A stretch of DNA of 64,000 nt from Enterococcus asini ATCC 700915 (GCF_000407365.1 NZ_ASVU01000001.1:186001-250000), one strand, 5' to 3'. Shown: positions 28,603 to 37,590, counted from the first letter of the stretch. The notes: generated from the letters alone by a model not told the origin. Program-made: numbers and translations.

Positions 28603-29123
28603 CAATGCAACAAACGGCTCATGAAAGCCACATCTAAAAACTCTCCTTGATCTCCTCTGGCACCTCGGGACATGATTGTTTCTGTGGCAAAGCCAAACTT
28701 CTCATACAAGTGACGAGCTCGCTGGTTTTGAACCTGGACTTTAAGCTCCAAGCGGAAGAGCACTTCTCCGACCTCAGCCCAATCTAGCAACTCTTCTAAT
28801 AAAATACTTCCGAGTCCGAGCCCCCAGTATTCTTGTAACACGCCGATGCCCACCTCGCCAATATGATACGTTCGCGGGTCTTTGTCTGCGGCGATAGAAG
28901 CTACGGCAACTAGCGCTCCATCGGCTTCAGCAACGAGTAGCAACTGGTGGTCGCTAGCGGCAATCGCCTCCAAGTGCCGGCCCAACGACTCTGGCTTTAA
29001 CCCCATGCCAAAGCGATCAAAACTCATAAATTCCGTTTCCGAACCCAGTTGATTCAACAGGTCAATCAGACTGGCCGCATCTTCAAACTCGGCCCCACGT
29101 AGAGTTAAATCAATCTCACTCAT
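28602..29123 (-). CDS. GNAT-family N-acetyltransferase
   Basis: This 173-residue acetyltransferase shows an acetyl-CoA site (GVLQEYWGLGLGSILLEELLDWA) and the YEKFGF motif near the end. It overlaps the end of tsaE by 8 nt, so the pair is co-translated. In Bacillus tsaE lies near rimI, but this protein is longer than RimI and has an extra N-terminal part, so I do not call it RimI. Substrate unknown. Confidence 0.85.
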   Translation of the reverse strand: MSEIDLTLRGAEFEDAASLIDLLNQLGSETEFMSFDRFGMGLKPESLGRHLEAIAASDHQLLLVAEADGALVAVASIAADKDPRTYHIGEVGIGVLQEYWGLGLGSILLEELLDWAEVGEVLFRLELKVQVQNQRARHLYEKFGFATETIMSRGARGDQGEFLDVAFMSRLLH

Positions 29124-29583
29124 GCTTTTGGCTCCTAGCTTTGATACGGTCTAGAAAGGCCGCACCTTGCTTGCCATGAGCAGTCAAAGTTACCTGACGT
29201 TCTGTTTCTACTCCCGGCACTTGGGCCAACGTCAGCTCCAAATAGTCTGCCGGCAAGTCCTCTTCTAACAGAGTCCCCCATTCCACCACGGACAGGCCTT
29301 CCCCTTCAAAGTATTCTTCTAAGCCTAAATCCCCGGCACCTTCTGTTACCCGATAAATATCCATGTGATACAAGGGCAAGCGTCCTCCTGGATACTCCCG
29401 GATAATCGTGTACGTGGGGCTTTTGATCATTTGAGTAATCCCCAGCCCTAGAGCGATTCCCTTGGTCAAAGTCGTCTTCCCGGCGCCTAAATCCCCACTT
29501 AGGATTAGGACATCTCCCGGCTGGGCCACCTGACCGATTGTTTGGGCAAACTGTTCAGTCTCTTCAAGATTGTGCAATAACAA
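29116..29583 (-). CDS. tsaE: tRNA t6A synthesis ATPase TsaE
   Basis: This 155-residue P-loop ATPase activates the TsaBD complex that makes the t6A37 modification of ANN-reading tRNAs. It shows LSGDLGAGKTTLTKGIA (Walker A) and SPTYTIIREYPGG, then YHMDIYR. The longest frame starts at 29643, but the -10 of the promoter at 29615-29643 lies inside it. A TTG at 29583 with AGGAGG eight nt upstream gives the normal length, so I chose it. Confidence 0.94.
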   Translation of the reverse strand: MLLHNLEETEQFAQTIGQVAQPGDVLILSGDLGAGKTTLTKGIALGLGITQMIKSPTYTIIREYPGGRLPLYHMDIYRVTEGAGDLGLEEYFEGEGLSVVEWGTLLEEDLPADYLELTLAQVPGVETERQVTLTAHGKQGAAFLDRIKARSQKHE

Positions 29584-29614
29584 CGGCTGTTCCTCCTCGT
29601 TTTTTTCTATGGTC

Positions 29615-29643
29615 AGTATACCCGTTTCCCCATACCAAAGCAA
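29615..29643 (-). promoter_or_regulatory. Promoter of tsaE
   Basis: TTGCTT (29643-29638), 17-nt spacer and TATACT (29620-29615) on the minus strand, starting immediately after the pta terminator's U tract. It supports the short TTG start of TsaE. Confidence 0.75.
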
Positions 29644-29676
29644 AAAGAGAGTGTCGCAAGTTGCGCGACACTCTCT
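29641..29676 (-). terminator. Terminator of pta
   Basis: A 12-bp stem AGAGAGTGTCGC/GCGACACTCTCT with U run, just after the pta stop. Confidence 0.9.
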
Positions 29677-29688
29677 TAGTAGGCAATC

Positions 29689-30669
29689 TTAGTTGTTCAA
29701 TGCTTGAGCAGCAGTGATGATTGACAATTTGTACACGTCTTCTTCATTTGCCCCACGAGACAAGTCAGAAACTGGTTTGTTCAACCCTTGCAAGATTGGT
29801 CCAATGGCTTCGAAACCGCCGAAACGTTGTGCAATCTTGTAGCCAATGTTACCAGCTTGTAGATCTGGGAAGACGAAGACTGTGGCTTTACCAGCTACTG
29901 GAGATTCTGGTGCTTTCAATTGACCAACAGAAGCAACATAAGCCGCATCAAATTGCAATTCTCCGTCGATTTGGTAGTTAGGTGCCAATTCTTGGGCAAT
30001 CTTAGTCGCTTCGACCACTTTGTCGACTTCTGGTGCTTTTGCAGAACCTTTTGTTGAGAAGCTCAACATAGCAACTTTAGGATCGATGTCGAAAAGTTCA
30101 GCGGTTTTCGCAGAGTCTACGGCGATTTCAGCTAATTCTTGAGCGTTTGGACTCACGTTAATGGCACAGTCAGAGAAGAGGTATTTTTCTTGATCCCGGC
30201 CACGAACCATTAGGAAGGCACCACTTGTGCGGCTTACTCCTGGTTTGGTTTTGATGATTTGCAATGCCGGACGAACGGTATCACCAGTTGAGTGAACGGC
30301 ACCGGAAACCATACCGTCAGCCAAGCCCATGTAGGTTAACATTGTACCGAAGTAGTTCACATCTTTTAGGACTTCCCGAGCTTGTTCTTCTGTCGCTTTG
30401 CCTTTGCGGCGTTCCACGAAAGCTGCGACCATTTCATCAAATTTTTCGTAGTTGTTTGGATCTAGGATTTCGAAGTTGTCCACTGAAACACCACGATCTT
30501 CTGCGGCTGCTTTCACTTCCGCTGGGTTACCGATCAAGATAGGATCAACCAATCCATCCGCTTTTAGACGTGCAACAGCTCCTAGAATCCGTGGCTCGGT
30601 CCCTTCTGGAAACGCAATGCGCATGTTTTTCCCGTAGATTTTTGCTTTCAAGCTTTCGAATAATTCCAC
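29689..30669 (-). CDS. pta: Phosphate acetyltransferase
   Basis: This 326-residue enzyme converts acetyl-CoA and phosphate to acetyl phosphate, feeding acetate formation with AckA. Single-domain Firmicutes type: RIAFPEGTEPRILGA at the start, the GMVSGAVHSTGDTVRPAL segment and the LSFSTKGSA catalytic Ser region. I chose a GTG at 30669 with AGGAGGG seven nt upstream instead of the ATG at 30702. A promoter -10 (TATGAT, 30737-30732) lies upstream, and an inverted repeat at 30845-30865 may be regulatory. Confidence 0.95.
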   Translation of the reverse strand: MELFESLKAKIYGKNMRIAFPEGTEPRILGAVARLKADGLVDPILIGNPAEVKAAAEDRGVSVDNFEILDPNNYEKFDEMVAAFVERRKGKATEEQAREVLKDVNYFGTMLTYMGLADGMVSGAVHSTGDTVRPALQIIKTKPGVSRTSGAFLMVRGRDQEKYLFSDCAINVSPNAQELAEIAVDSAKTAELFDIDPKVAMLSFSTKGSAKAPEVDKVVEATKIAQELAPNYQIDGELQFDAAYVASVGQLKAPESPVAGKATVFVFPDLQAGNIGYKIAQRFGGFEAIGPILQGLNKPVSDLSRGANEEDVYKLSIITAAQALNN

Positions 30670-30844
30670 TGAAATACCCTCCTGAGTATGATGCTTCACC
30701 ATGAAGCGATGCTATTTTTGATTTCTCATACATCATACACTATTCCCAATAAAAAAAACAGTTTGAATTTCCTGTTACAGTAATTTTCTCTTTAGATTCG
30801 TTACACATTTCACATACTGATGCTTTTCAATCCTCACTATGCTA

Positions 30845-30878
30845 ATACAGTTACCTTTACTGTATCAAATCTGTATTA
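30845..30878. repeat. Inverted and repeated ATACAG motifs upstream of pta
   Basis: ATACAGT-N7-ACTGTAT (30845-30865) and a further CTGTATTA (30871-30878) that overlaps the ung stop. The spacing suggests a binding site for a dimeric regulator; no known consensus is matched. No T tract follows, so it is not a terminator. Confidence 0.4.
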
Positions 30879-31550
30879 CTCCGGAGGCAACTGCCAATTA
30901 ATGGGGGTTTCTCCTAAGGCCACCAATGCTTCATTTGCCTTGGAAAACGGACGGGAACCAAAAAAGCCACGATAAGCAGACAACGGACTAGGATGGGGTG
31001 CCGTGAGAATCACGTGTTTACTCTGATCAATCATCTTGTCCTTTTGTTGTGCGGGTCTCCCCCAAAGCAAGAAGACCACGGGTTTCTCCCGTTCATTCAA
31101 TGCTTGAATGATCCGGTCGGTGAACTGTTCCCAGCCACGCCCTTGATGGGAATTGGCCTCCCCTTTGCGCACGGTTAAAACCGTGTTAAGCAGGAGCACA
31201 CCCTGCTTCGCCCAGCTTGTCAAATTCCCATGATTCACCGGTTTGGCCCCGACATCTTCACTCATTTCTTTGTAGATATTTTGCAAAGAAGGCGGAACTT
31301 TGCCACTTTCCACAGAAAAGGCTAGGCCATGCGCTTGATTCGGCCCGTGGTAAGGGTCTTGGCCTAAGATGACCACCTTCACATCAGGATAATCGGTTAA
31401 TTCCAACGCAGTAAAAATCCGGTACATATCCGGGTAAACGGTTTGGGTTTGGTATTCATGTTTCAAAAATTCTCGTAACTGTAAATAATAAGGTTTTGTG
31501 AACTCTTTTTCTAAGACCTGTTGCCAGCTGTTATGCAAAATTTCTTTCAC
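30876..31550 (-). CDS. ung: Uracil-DNA glycosylase
   Basis: This 224-residue enzyme removes uracil from DNA. It contains the catalytic water-activating [18 protein letters not shown] motif, VFLLWG, and the minor-groove [18 protein letters not shown] motif. The start is a GTG at 31550 preceded by GAGGTGAG. pta follows 207 nt later with its own promoter signals. Confidence 0.97.
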   Translation of the reverse strand: MKEILHNSWQQVLEKEFTKPYYLQLREFLKHEYQTQTVYPDMYRIFTALELTDYPDVKVVILGQDPYHGPNQAHGLAFSVESGKVPPSLQNIYKEMSEDVGAKPVNHGNLTSWAKQGVLLLNTVLTVRKGEANSHQGRGWEQFTDRIIQALNEREKPVVFLLWGRPAQQKDKMIDQSKHVILTAPHPSPLSAYRGFFGSRPFSKANEALVALGETPINWQLPPE

Positions 31551-31676
31551 TGTTTCTCACCTCATGAGCCAGTGTACCTTATTTTTTCTCCTTTGTCTTG
31601 AGAAACTCTAGGTGTCCGGCAAGCGCCCATTTGTGGTAAACTGGAAGTAGCGAACCTATGGAAACGAGGAGCATAT

Positions 31677-32543
31677 ATGATCAAATTAATCGCATCAGAC
31701 ATGGACGGTACTCTACTAGATTCCAGTATGCAAATCTCCCCGGAAAATGCCGCGGCGATTAAGCATGCTACCGAGCAAGGTGTGGAATTCATCGTTGCCA
31801 CTGGCCGCAATCGTACCGAAGCTTTGCCCGCATTGGAACAAGTAGGTATCGAGTGTGCCATGGTGACACTAAACGGCGCCCAGGTTTTCGATAAAACCGG
31901 TCAGTCTCTGTTTACCGTACCGATTGACGCCCAAACCGTCACTAGTATTTTGGATCTCTTGGATGAACAAGATATCTACTATGAAGTGGCCACCGACCAA
32001 GGACTCTTTTCTCAGAGTCAGGAACAGCGTATCGAGCTGTTTGCCACTCATTTAGGGGAAGTCATGCCCCATTTGACCCACAAGATGGCCATTGCCATGG
32101 TGGCTTCTCAGCTGGAGATTTTACCGATTCACTATGTATAAAATGTCCGTCAGCGCCTGGCAGAAGGTTTAGAAGTTTTAAAAATCATCTGCTTCCACAA
32201 AGAAGAAGCTCGCGTCTTAGGCCCTGTAGCAAAAGAATTGGAAGGCTTTAGGGAACTGAGCATCACGTCTTCTGGGGCAAACAACATCGAAATCAATCAT
32301 CGGGATGCGCAAAAAGGCATTGCGGTAGCTCACTTGGCTCACGAACGCAACATCCCTTTGGAACAAATTATGACCATTGGCGACAATTTAAACGATATTA
32401 GCATGATTCAAATGGCTGGGGTTAGTTTTGCCATGGGCAATGCCGCTTTGGAAGTCAAAGAATACGCCAAATATGTCACCGACACGAATATTGAAGATGG
32501 CGTAGGCAAAGCCATTTTGCGGGCTTTACGGGAAAACTTGTAA
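31677..32543 (+). pseudogene. Cof-type HAD hydrolase interrupted by one in-frame stop
   Basis: The reading frame of 289 codons encodes a Cof/YkrA-type HAD phosphatase: motif I DMDGTLLDS at the start, TGR after it, then INHRDAQKG (motif III Lys) and GDNLNDISM (motif IV). A single TAA at 32139-32141 stops it after 154 residues, and the same frame resumes immediately with VRQRLAEGLEVLKIICFHKE and continues to the normal family end. No frameshift is needed. The first half lacks motifs III and IV, and the second half lacks motif I, so neither should be active alone. I see no good restart site. A sequencing error is possible. Confidence 0.85.
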
Positions 32544-32623
32544 GCAGTCCTTTTAACTTTTCTAAATTCACTTGACCGTCGTCCTTGTCCCGACAGAAAT
32601 CACGACAGAAAAGAGGAATGCAC

Positions 32624-33139
32624 ATGTCGGAATTTTTCATTCAGGACAAACAACTGAGCAAAGTCACCCGGACCATCGTTAAAGATGAAGCCGGCAAATC
32701 CCTCTTCTTACTGGTGGGCCGCTGGGGTACCAAAGGAGACGCCTTGTCTCTTTACGCCATGGACGGCCGCTTAGTCGCCAGTATCAAGCAAATCAGTTTT
32801 ACTTTTGGCTCCCGCTTTGAAATCTACCAAGACTTCAAACGAGTGGGCACTTTGCAAAAGATTTTTAATTGGCCGGGAGACTTCTACTACATTCAACAAC
32901 TGCACTGGACCGTGCAAGGGGATATTTACAACCATCGCTACAGTATCCACCACTTTAACCATCGCATTATGAAGATGGACAAGGCAACCTTGCTCACCGG
33001 GGATTACTACGTGTTAGACGTCACCGATGATGAGAACGCTCCTTTGTGTATCTGCATTGCTGCGGTCATGGATTACTGGTTGTACAACCGGCGCAAGGAC
33101 AATAATCGCGATTTTACCTGGCATTTTATGCCCAACTAA
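32624..33139 (+). CDS. LURP-one-related (YxjI-like) protein
   Basis: This 171-residue protein has the tubby-like LURP-one fold, seen in alternating beta-strand segments (SEFFIQDKQL, LFLLVGRWGTKGDALSLYAMDG, SRFEIYQDFKRVGTL). Function in bacteria is unknown; the family is common in Firmicutes. I chose the ATG at 32624 with AGAGGAATG upstream, not the earlier start at 32585. It ends at a terminator. Confidence 0.85.
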   Translation: MSEFFIQDKQLSKVTRTIVKDEAGKSLFLLVGRWGTKGDALSLYAMDGRLVASIKQISFTFGSRFEIYQDFKRVGTLQKIFNWPGDFYYIQQLHWTVQGDIYNHRYSIHHFNHRIMKMDKATLLTGDYYVLDVTDDENAPLCICIAAVMDYWLYNRRKDNNRDFTWHFMPN

Positions 33140-33177
33140 ACAGCCCTCCTCTTTTTGAGGAAGGGCTGTTTTTTTGT
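33139..33177 (+). terminator. Terminator of the LURP-one gene
   Basis: A stem AACAGCCCTCCTC/GAGGAAGGGCTGTT with one mismatch, then seven T residues, starting at the stop codon. Confidence 0.85.
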
Positions 33178-33312
33178 TATTTATCTTGCTTGTCGATAGT
33201 GTTTCAATTATCAGAAAATACAAGCATTTCAAACGAAGGGAATTCCTATTACACTGGGGTTTGTAACGGAATTTTCCGAAGATTTAATCTTCCATAAACA
33301 GCCACTTTCTTG

Positions 33313-33404
33313 CTTTCTATCCGAAGAAAAATGCGTTACAATATGCCTGTAAAAGTGGTACATAATGTCTGTACAATTGTTTTACATAGTCTTTTGAATC
33401 TTTA
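33313..33404 (+). promoter_or_regulatory. TGTA/TACA-rich leader of the small membrane protein gene
   Basis: The region holds GTACA-N7-TGTAC nested in TGTAAAA...TTTTACA, with further TTACAAT and TACATA words. It precedes a strong site (AAAGGAGGA) and the ATG at 33420. The clustered palindromes suggest a regulator binding region, but no known consensus is matched exactly; TGTAC-N7-TTACA is one base off the GlnR box. No clear -35/-10 pair can be chosen. Confidence 0.4.
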
Positions 33405-33419
33405 AAGGAGGATTTCTTA

Positions 33420-33782
33420 ATGGAAACCATCATGCATCAAGACAGAAGTTGCAAAACAGCTTTGACCAAAAGTGAGTTCGACCCTCAAAACCCAGTATCT
33501 TACTACTACATTCCAGAACTGTTGACTGGCTCAGAAGCTGTTACCGTGGACTACGGCAAATCGGAATTCGAACAAGACAAGATGACTTTCCGCTTTGGTC
33601 TAGTGGGCTTAGTTGTGGGTGTGCTTTTGTTTGGTCTGTTGTGTCTGGCATTGCCTAGCATCAGTCCAGCCTTTGCAAACTCACCTTTGGTACTCTTTGC
33701 ATCAGTTGCTATGGCTTGGTATGTAGGGGAAAAAATGAGCCATACTTTGTGTGTGCACTACTACCGTCATCAAGCAAATTAA
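33420..33782 (+). CDS. Small two-helix membrane protein, unknown function
   Basis: This 120-residue protein has a hydrophilic N-terminus (residues 1-55) and two hydrophobic helices (about 57-78 and 86-104), then a short His/Tyr-rich tail. The site AAAGGAGGA is strong. I do not recognise a family. It stands alone with a long, repeat-rich upstream region and a bidirectional terminator. Confidence 0.75.
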   Translation: METIMHQDRSCKTALTKSEFDPQNPVSYYYIPELLTGSEAVTVDYGKSEFEQDKMTFRFGLVGLVVGVLLFGLLCLALPSISPAFANSPLVLFASVAMAWYVGEKMSHTLCVHYYRHQAN

Positions 33783-33793
33783 TCATGAAAAAG

Positions 33794-33842
33794 AAGAACC
33801 GTCTCCCTTTGGTTGTCACTTAAGGGAAACGGTTCTTTTTTA
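33794..33842. terminator. Bidirectional terminator between 33782 and the GNAT gene at 33840
   Basis: A stem of about 16 bp (AAGAACCGTCTCCCTT with its complement, one mismatch) and A/T runs on both flanks. Confidence 0.85.
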
Positions 33843-34403
33843 GACTTTTTTTTGCATGTGATCGTATTGGTGACCGCTGATCATTCGTTGACCTACCACT
33901 TCAAACCCAGCTCTCGTGTACAAGCGTTTGGCATTGGGATTGCCCAAGTCTACGCTTAAACCAATCACGCTTTGCCCTTGCTCTTTCGCAAATGCCGGCA
34001 AAGCCGCTAGCAAGTGACTCCCGATTCCTCGCCCCCGAAAATCTGCATTGACACTGATGGTATCCAAATACCACTCTTCTGGGAACGTCTCTGGATCCGT
34101 GAAAAGCTGTTCGTCTTGCGGTAGTCCCATACTTTGCAAAATTGCTTCTAGGGGTTTATCGATTGTCGGTTCATCACAATCAGGATACCCAAAGGCCACC
34201 CCGGCAACTACACCGTCTTCTTCGTCTACAAGAGCTCGGCGGTAACTATAACGATAATCCTCCGTTTGAATGCCTTTTTCCAAAACTGCTAACGTCTGGT
34301 CCACTCCGTAACGAGCGACAAAAGGCAACTCCATATCCTCTAAAATCACCAAAATCAAAGGTGCAATGGCTTTGGCGTCTTCTTTTCGTGCATTGCGTAT
34401 CAT
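33840..34403 (-). CDS. GNAT-family N-acetyltransferase
   Basis: This 187-residue acetyltransferase has the acetyl-CoA-binding motif DFRGRGIGSHLLAALPAFAKEQG and the later NPNAKRLYTRAGFEVVGQRMI motif. It begins with RNARKEDAKAIAPLI typical of the N-terminal strand-helix. Substrate unknown; monocistronic. The stop codon lies within the shared terminator. Confidence 0.85.
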   Translation of the reverse strand: MIRNARKEDAKAIAPLILVILEDMELPFVARYGVDQTLAVLEKGIQTEDYRYSYRRALVDEEDGVVAGVAFGYPDCDEPTIDKPLEAILQSMGLPQDEQLFTDPETFPEEWYLDTISVNADFRGRGIGSHLLAALPAFAKEQGQSVIGLSVDLGNPNAKRLYTRAGFEVVGQRMISGHQYDHMQKKV

Positions 34404-34533
34404 ACTCTTCCTCCTATCAGGCCGGCCCTAGTTTCAAAATGGTGCCGACCGCTTCTTCCCTAGGATAACAGGATTTTTCCAGAAAACAAGCCTTGCCTCC
34501 TTGGCGAAAGTCCGAGTCAAGGCCTAAAGATAA

Positions 34534-34542
34534 TGCTATAAT
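34534..34542 (+). promoter_or_regulatory. Extended -10 of nrdI
   Basis: TGC-TATAAT (TG-N-TATAAT) about 55 nt before the nrdI start; the -35 is weak. Extended -10 promoters do not need a good -35. Confidence 0.55.
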
Positions 34543-34596
34543 AGATAAGGTCAATGCTTGCAACCCGTTGACGAAATCACAAGGAGGAACGCTTTC

Positions 34597-35049
34597 ATGG
34601 AAATTCGTATTTTGTTTGTTTCGATTACCGGTAATACCCGAGCCTTCGTTCACCAACTACAGGCCTACGCTGAAAATCAAAGTCTGGAGTCACCTAATAA
34701 AATCACCCTAAAAGAAATCGATGACAACACCCTGCCGGCCGATGAAGACCAGCCTTTCTTCGCCTTTGTTCCGACTTATTTAGAAGGGGGCAATGGTGTT
34801 GATAACGGCGATCAGGAAATTTTGACTGAAAGTCTCCGAGAATACTTAGAATTTGGCGACAATGCCGCTTTGTGCCTAGGCATCGTCGGTAGTGGCAATA
34901 AAAACTTTAACAACCAATACTGTCTGACGGCTAAACAGTACGCCGCGGAGTTCGACTTGCCTTTATTGGCGGACTACGAGCTGCGGGGAACTAGTGCCGA
35001 CGTAAAACGCATCTATGACGAGTTGGTACGAGTCAGCCGAGAAAGCTAG
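34597..35049 (+). CDS. nrdI: NrdI flavodoxin-like protein
   Basis: This 150-residue flavoprotein donates oxidant to assemble the dimanganese-tyrosyl cofactor of class Ib ribonucleotide reductase (NrdF). The phosphate loop SITGNTR and YLEGGNGV with the GSGNKNFNNQYCLTAKQYA segment are NrdI marks. The start at 34597 has GGAGG upstream. No nrdE, nrdF or nrdH lies nearby, so it is a solitary copy. Confidence 0.88.
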   Translation: MEIRILFVSITGNTRAFVHQLQAYAENQSLESPNKITLKEIDDNTLPADEDQPFFAFVPTYLEGGNGVDNGDQEILTESLREYLEFGDNAALCLGIVGSGNKNFNNQYCLTAKQYAAEFDLPLLADYELRGTSADVKRIYDELVRVSRES

Positions 35050-35105
35050 CTTCTCTCTTTTTTTATCCAGCAACAGCTACTCAAGCACCACTAGGAGGAA
35101 GTCAG

Positions 35106-35930
35106 ATGTTTCAATTAATTAAAACTTTCATTGCGGTTTACGAAAGCCGCAATTTTACTCAGGCCGCAGAACAGCTCTACCTGTCTCAGCCGACCATTTC
35201 TTTACAGGTCAAAAAACTAGAAGAGCAAATGAACGCCACTTTATTCATTCGTAATGGGAAACAAGAGATTCGCCCGACAGAAGCGGCGGACTTCTTTTAT
35301 CCCCGAGCGCTTCAGATGTTAGAGCTTTGGGAAGACTCAGCTCAGCGGATCCGGGAAAAGGAAAATTTCCGAGAGCATTGCTTTATCGCTTGTTCCAATA
35401 CGTGTGGCGTCTACCTCGTACCGGAAATCGTCGCCCACTTGATTGAGCAGTATCCGCGAATCGACTTTAGCCTGGAAATGATGAATTCCGAAGAAGTCTT
35501 GCATCAGCTGGAGCAAAATAAAGCCGATATTGGCTTCGTGGAAAAACCTGTGCGCAGTGAGTTTTTAAACCAGAGCATCATCTACAAAGACGAGCTGGTT
35601 TTAGTGGGCGATCCGGAGTCCGAGTATTGGATCATGCGGGAAGAACTTTCCGGGATGCGCTTGGTAAATGAAGACTACCTAAAACAACAGAACCTTAACC
35701 CCCACCTGATTCAAGTCAATAACGGGGAAATGGCCTTGGCCTTGCTTCACGAAGGTGTCGGTCAATCAATTATTTCCAAACTCTCCTTAACCGGCCAAGA
35801 AGCTTGGCGCAACGTCCCGGGAGAAAATCATCGGTTCTTTTATTTATTGACCCCGAAGACCGCATTTCGGGAAATTATCAAACAAATTCTGACTAGTGTG
35901 GAAGCATACTTAGCAGAAAAAAAACAGTAG
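35106..35930 (+). CDS. LysR-family transcriptional regulator
   Basis: This 274-residue regulator has the LysR helix-turn-helix (FIAVYESRNFTQAAEQLYLS and QPTISLQVKKLEEQM) at residues 9-45 and a periplasmic-binding-like effector domain from about residue 90 to the end. A CysB/CysL-like arrangement is possible, but the effector cannot be read. AGGAGG site precedes the ATG. It lies 10 nt before the membrane MutS-like gene, so the two are likely co-transcribed. Confidence 0.92.
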   Translation: MFQLIKTFIAVYESRNFTQAAEQLYLSQPTISLQVKKLEEQMNATLFIRNGKQEIRPTEAADFFYPRALQMLELWEDSAQRIREKENFREHCFIACSNTCGVYLVPEIVAHLIEQYPRIDFSLEMMNSEEVLHQLEQNKADIGFVEKPVRSEFLNQSIIYKDELVLVGDPESEYWIMREELSGMRLVNEDYLKQQNLNPHLIQVNNGEMALALLHEGVGQSIISKLSLTGQEAWRNVPGENHRFFYLLTPKTAFREIIKQILTSVEAYLAEKKQ

Positions 35931-35940
35931 GAGTCGCTTT

Positions 35941-37590
35941 ATGAAGGAAATTTACATTGGCTTGGCCATTTTTGCCGCCATTATCGTATTAGTTGTCGGT
36001 CTTAGTCTCTACAATCGCTACAAATTACGCAACGAGGTGCGTTACCGGTGGGGCCGCCAGCCTCATCAAACCCGTTTGGACAAAGAAGAAAGTCTCAAAC
36101 ACGCCTGGCAAACGGAAAAAAGCTTCCGTCACTTCGAATCGGAAGTCGACGATATCACTTGGTATGATTTGGATCTTTTTGCTATTTTTGATCAGATTAA
36201 CGCAACTTATTCCAGCGTCGGCTCCGAAGCCTTGTACCAACGCTTGCGCAATTTTGATTTAGGCAAAGCGGATCAGTTGGAAACTTTGATTCAGTTTTAT
36301 CAAGAAAATCCCCAACTCAGAGAAGAAGTCCAATTTCAATTTGCCCGCCTTGGCAAACAAGACAATAACTTCACCAAGGAATACTTGGCCCAAGGTGTCA
36401 AAAAAGAAATCGGTCACTTCGCACAGTTTGCGCTATTGGGTGCACTGCCACTTGTGGGGCTTTTGCTCCTGCTATTCGGGCAAGGTGTAGGCTTAGTGCT
36501 GATGATCGGTGCCATTTTATTCAACGTAGTCTACTACTTAATGAAGAAAAATCAGTTGGAGACCGAGTTGAACAGTATGCGCTACTTAGTCCAAACCATC
36601 GCCGTGGCGGAAAAAATTGCGAAACTCCCCCTTCCCGATCAAAAAGCACTGAAAGAAAATTTAAAGCCTCTAAAGGGCATTGCTTCCTGGGGCTTTTCTT
36701 TCCGGGCCAAAGGATTTAGTGAAACGGAAATGTTTATGGAATACATCAACATGATTTTCATGTTACCGTTCTTGGCTTATAACTTTGTCTTAAAAAAAAT
36801 AGGCAATCACACCCAAGAAGCCATCAATCTATGGGAACTTTTAGGCAATCAAGAAGTAGCCATTGCCATTTTGAATTTCCGGACCTTTATGCCCTTAACG
36901 AGTCAACCGACCTTTAAAGACGGCCCGGTTCATGCTACGGATATCTACCATCCCTTGGTTTCCGGCGCCGTGGTCAACCCTGTGGACTGGCAAAAAAATA
37001 CGCTAGTCACCGGCTCCAATGCTTCCGGAAAATCCACCTACGTCAAGAGTATCGCCATTAGCTGTATTTTGGCCCAAACCATCAACACCGCCTTGGCGAA
37101 AAGCTTCACCTTGCAGCCAGGACATGTGATTACCTCCATGGCGGTGGAAGACGATATCTTTGAAGGGGACAGCTACTTTATCGCCGAAACAAAATCCATC
37201 AAGCGCTTGTTGGACGTGGTCAAAGGTGGTCAGCGTTGCTACTGCTTCGTGGATGAAATTCTAAAAGGTACCAATACGGTGGAACGAATCGCTGCTTCCG
37301 CTAGTGTGGTCAACTGGATTCATGAATATCCTAGCTTGGCCTTTGTGGCCACTCACGATATCGAGTTGACGGAGATTTTGAAAAACAAGTGTGACAACCT
37401 CCACTTTGGAGAAGAAGTCACCGATGAAAATGGTGTAACCTTCGACTATCAAGTGAAGAAAGGTCCGGCAACTAGCCGTAATGCCATCGCATTATTGAAA
37501 GTCTTGCACTATCCGGCCGAACTAGTGGCCAACGCCCAAGCCGAGGCTCGCTATTTCGACGAACATCGCTCTTGGCAAGTTTTGGATTAA
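35941..37590 (+). CDS. Membrane-anchored MutS-like ATPase
   Basis: This 549-residue protein has a MutS-type ATPase domain at its C-terminus: Walker A TGSNASGKST (residues ~357-366), Walker B with the CFVDEILKGTN catalytic pair (residues ~434-444), and FVATHDIELTE. The upstream half is not the usual mismatch-recognition module. It has an N-terminal hydrophobic helix (about 5-23) and two more helices (about 162-200), so the ATPase should be tethered to the membrane. Such MutS-domain membrane proteins occur widely in Firmicutes with unknown role; mismatch repair is unlikely without domains I and II. Paired with a LysR gene. Confidence 0.85.
   Translation: MKEIYIGLAIFAAIIVLVVGLSLYNRYKLRNEVRYRWGRQPHQTRLDKEESLKHAWQTEKSFRHFESEVDDITWYDLDLFAIFDQINATYSSVGSEALYQRLRNFDLGKADQLETLIQFYQENPQLREEVQFQFARLGKQDNNFTKEYLAQGVKKEIGHFAQFALLGALPLVGLLLLLFGQGVGLVLMIGAILFNVVYYLMKKNQLETELNSMRYLVQTIAVAEKIAKLPLPDQKALKENLKPLKGIASWGFSFRAKGFSETEMFMEYINMIFMLPFLAYNFVLKKIGNHTQEAINLWELLGNQEVAIAILNFRTFMPLTSQPTFKDGPVHATDIYHPLVSGAVVNPVDWQKNTLVTGSNASGKSTYVKSIAISCILAQTINTALAKSFTLQPGHVITSMAVEDDIFEGDSYFIAETKSIKRLLDVVKGGQRCYCFVDEILKGTNTVERIAASASVVNWIHEYPSLAFVATHDIELTEILKNKCDNLHFGEEVTDENGVTFDYQVKKGPATSRNAIALLKVLHYPAELVANAQAEARYFDEHRSWQVLD

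Noticed and set aside
30842-30878. Terminator of ung
   Set aside because: The inverted repeat has no U tract on either strand.
32238-32543. Separate downstream gene starting at TTG 32238
   Set aside because: It is the continuation of the interrupted HAD frame without a ribosome site.
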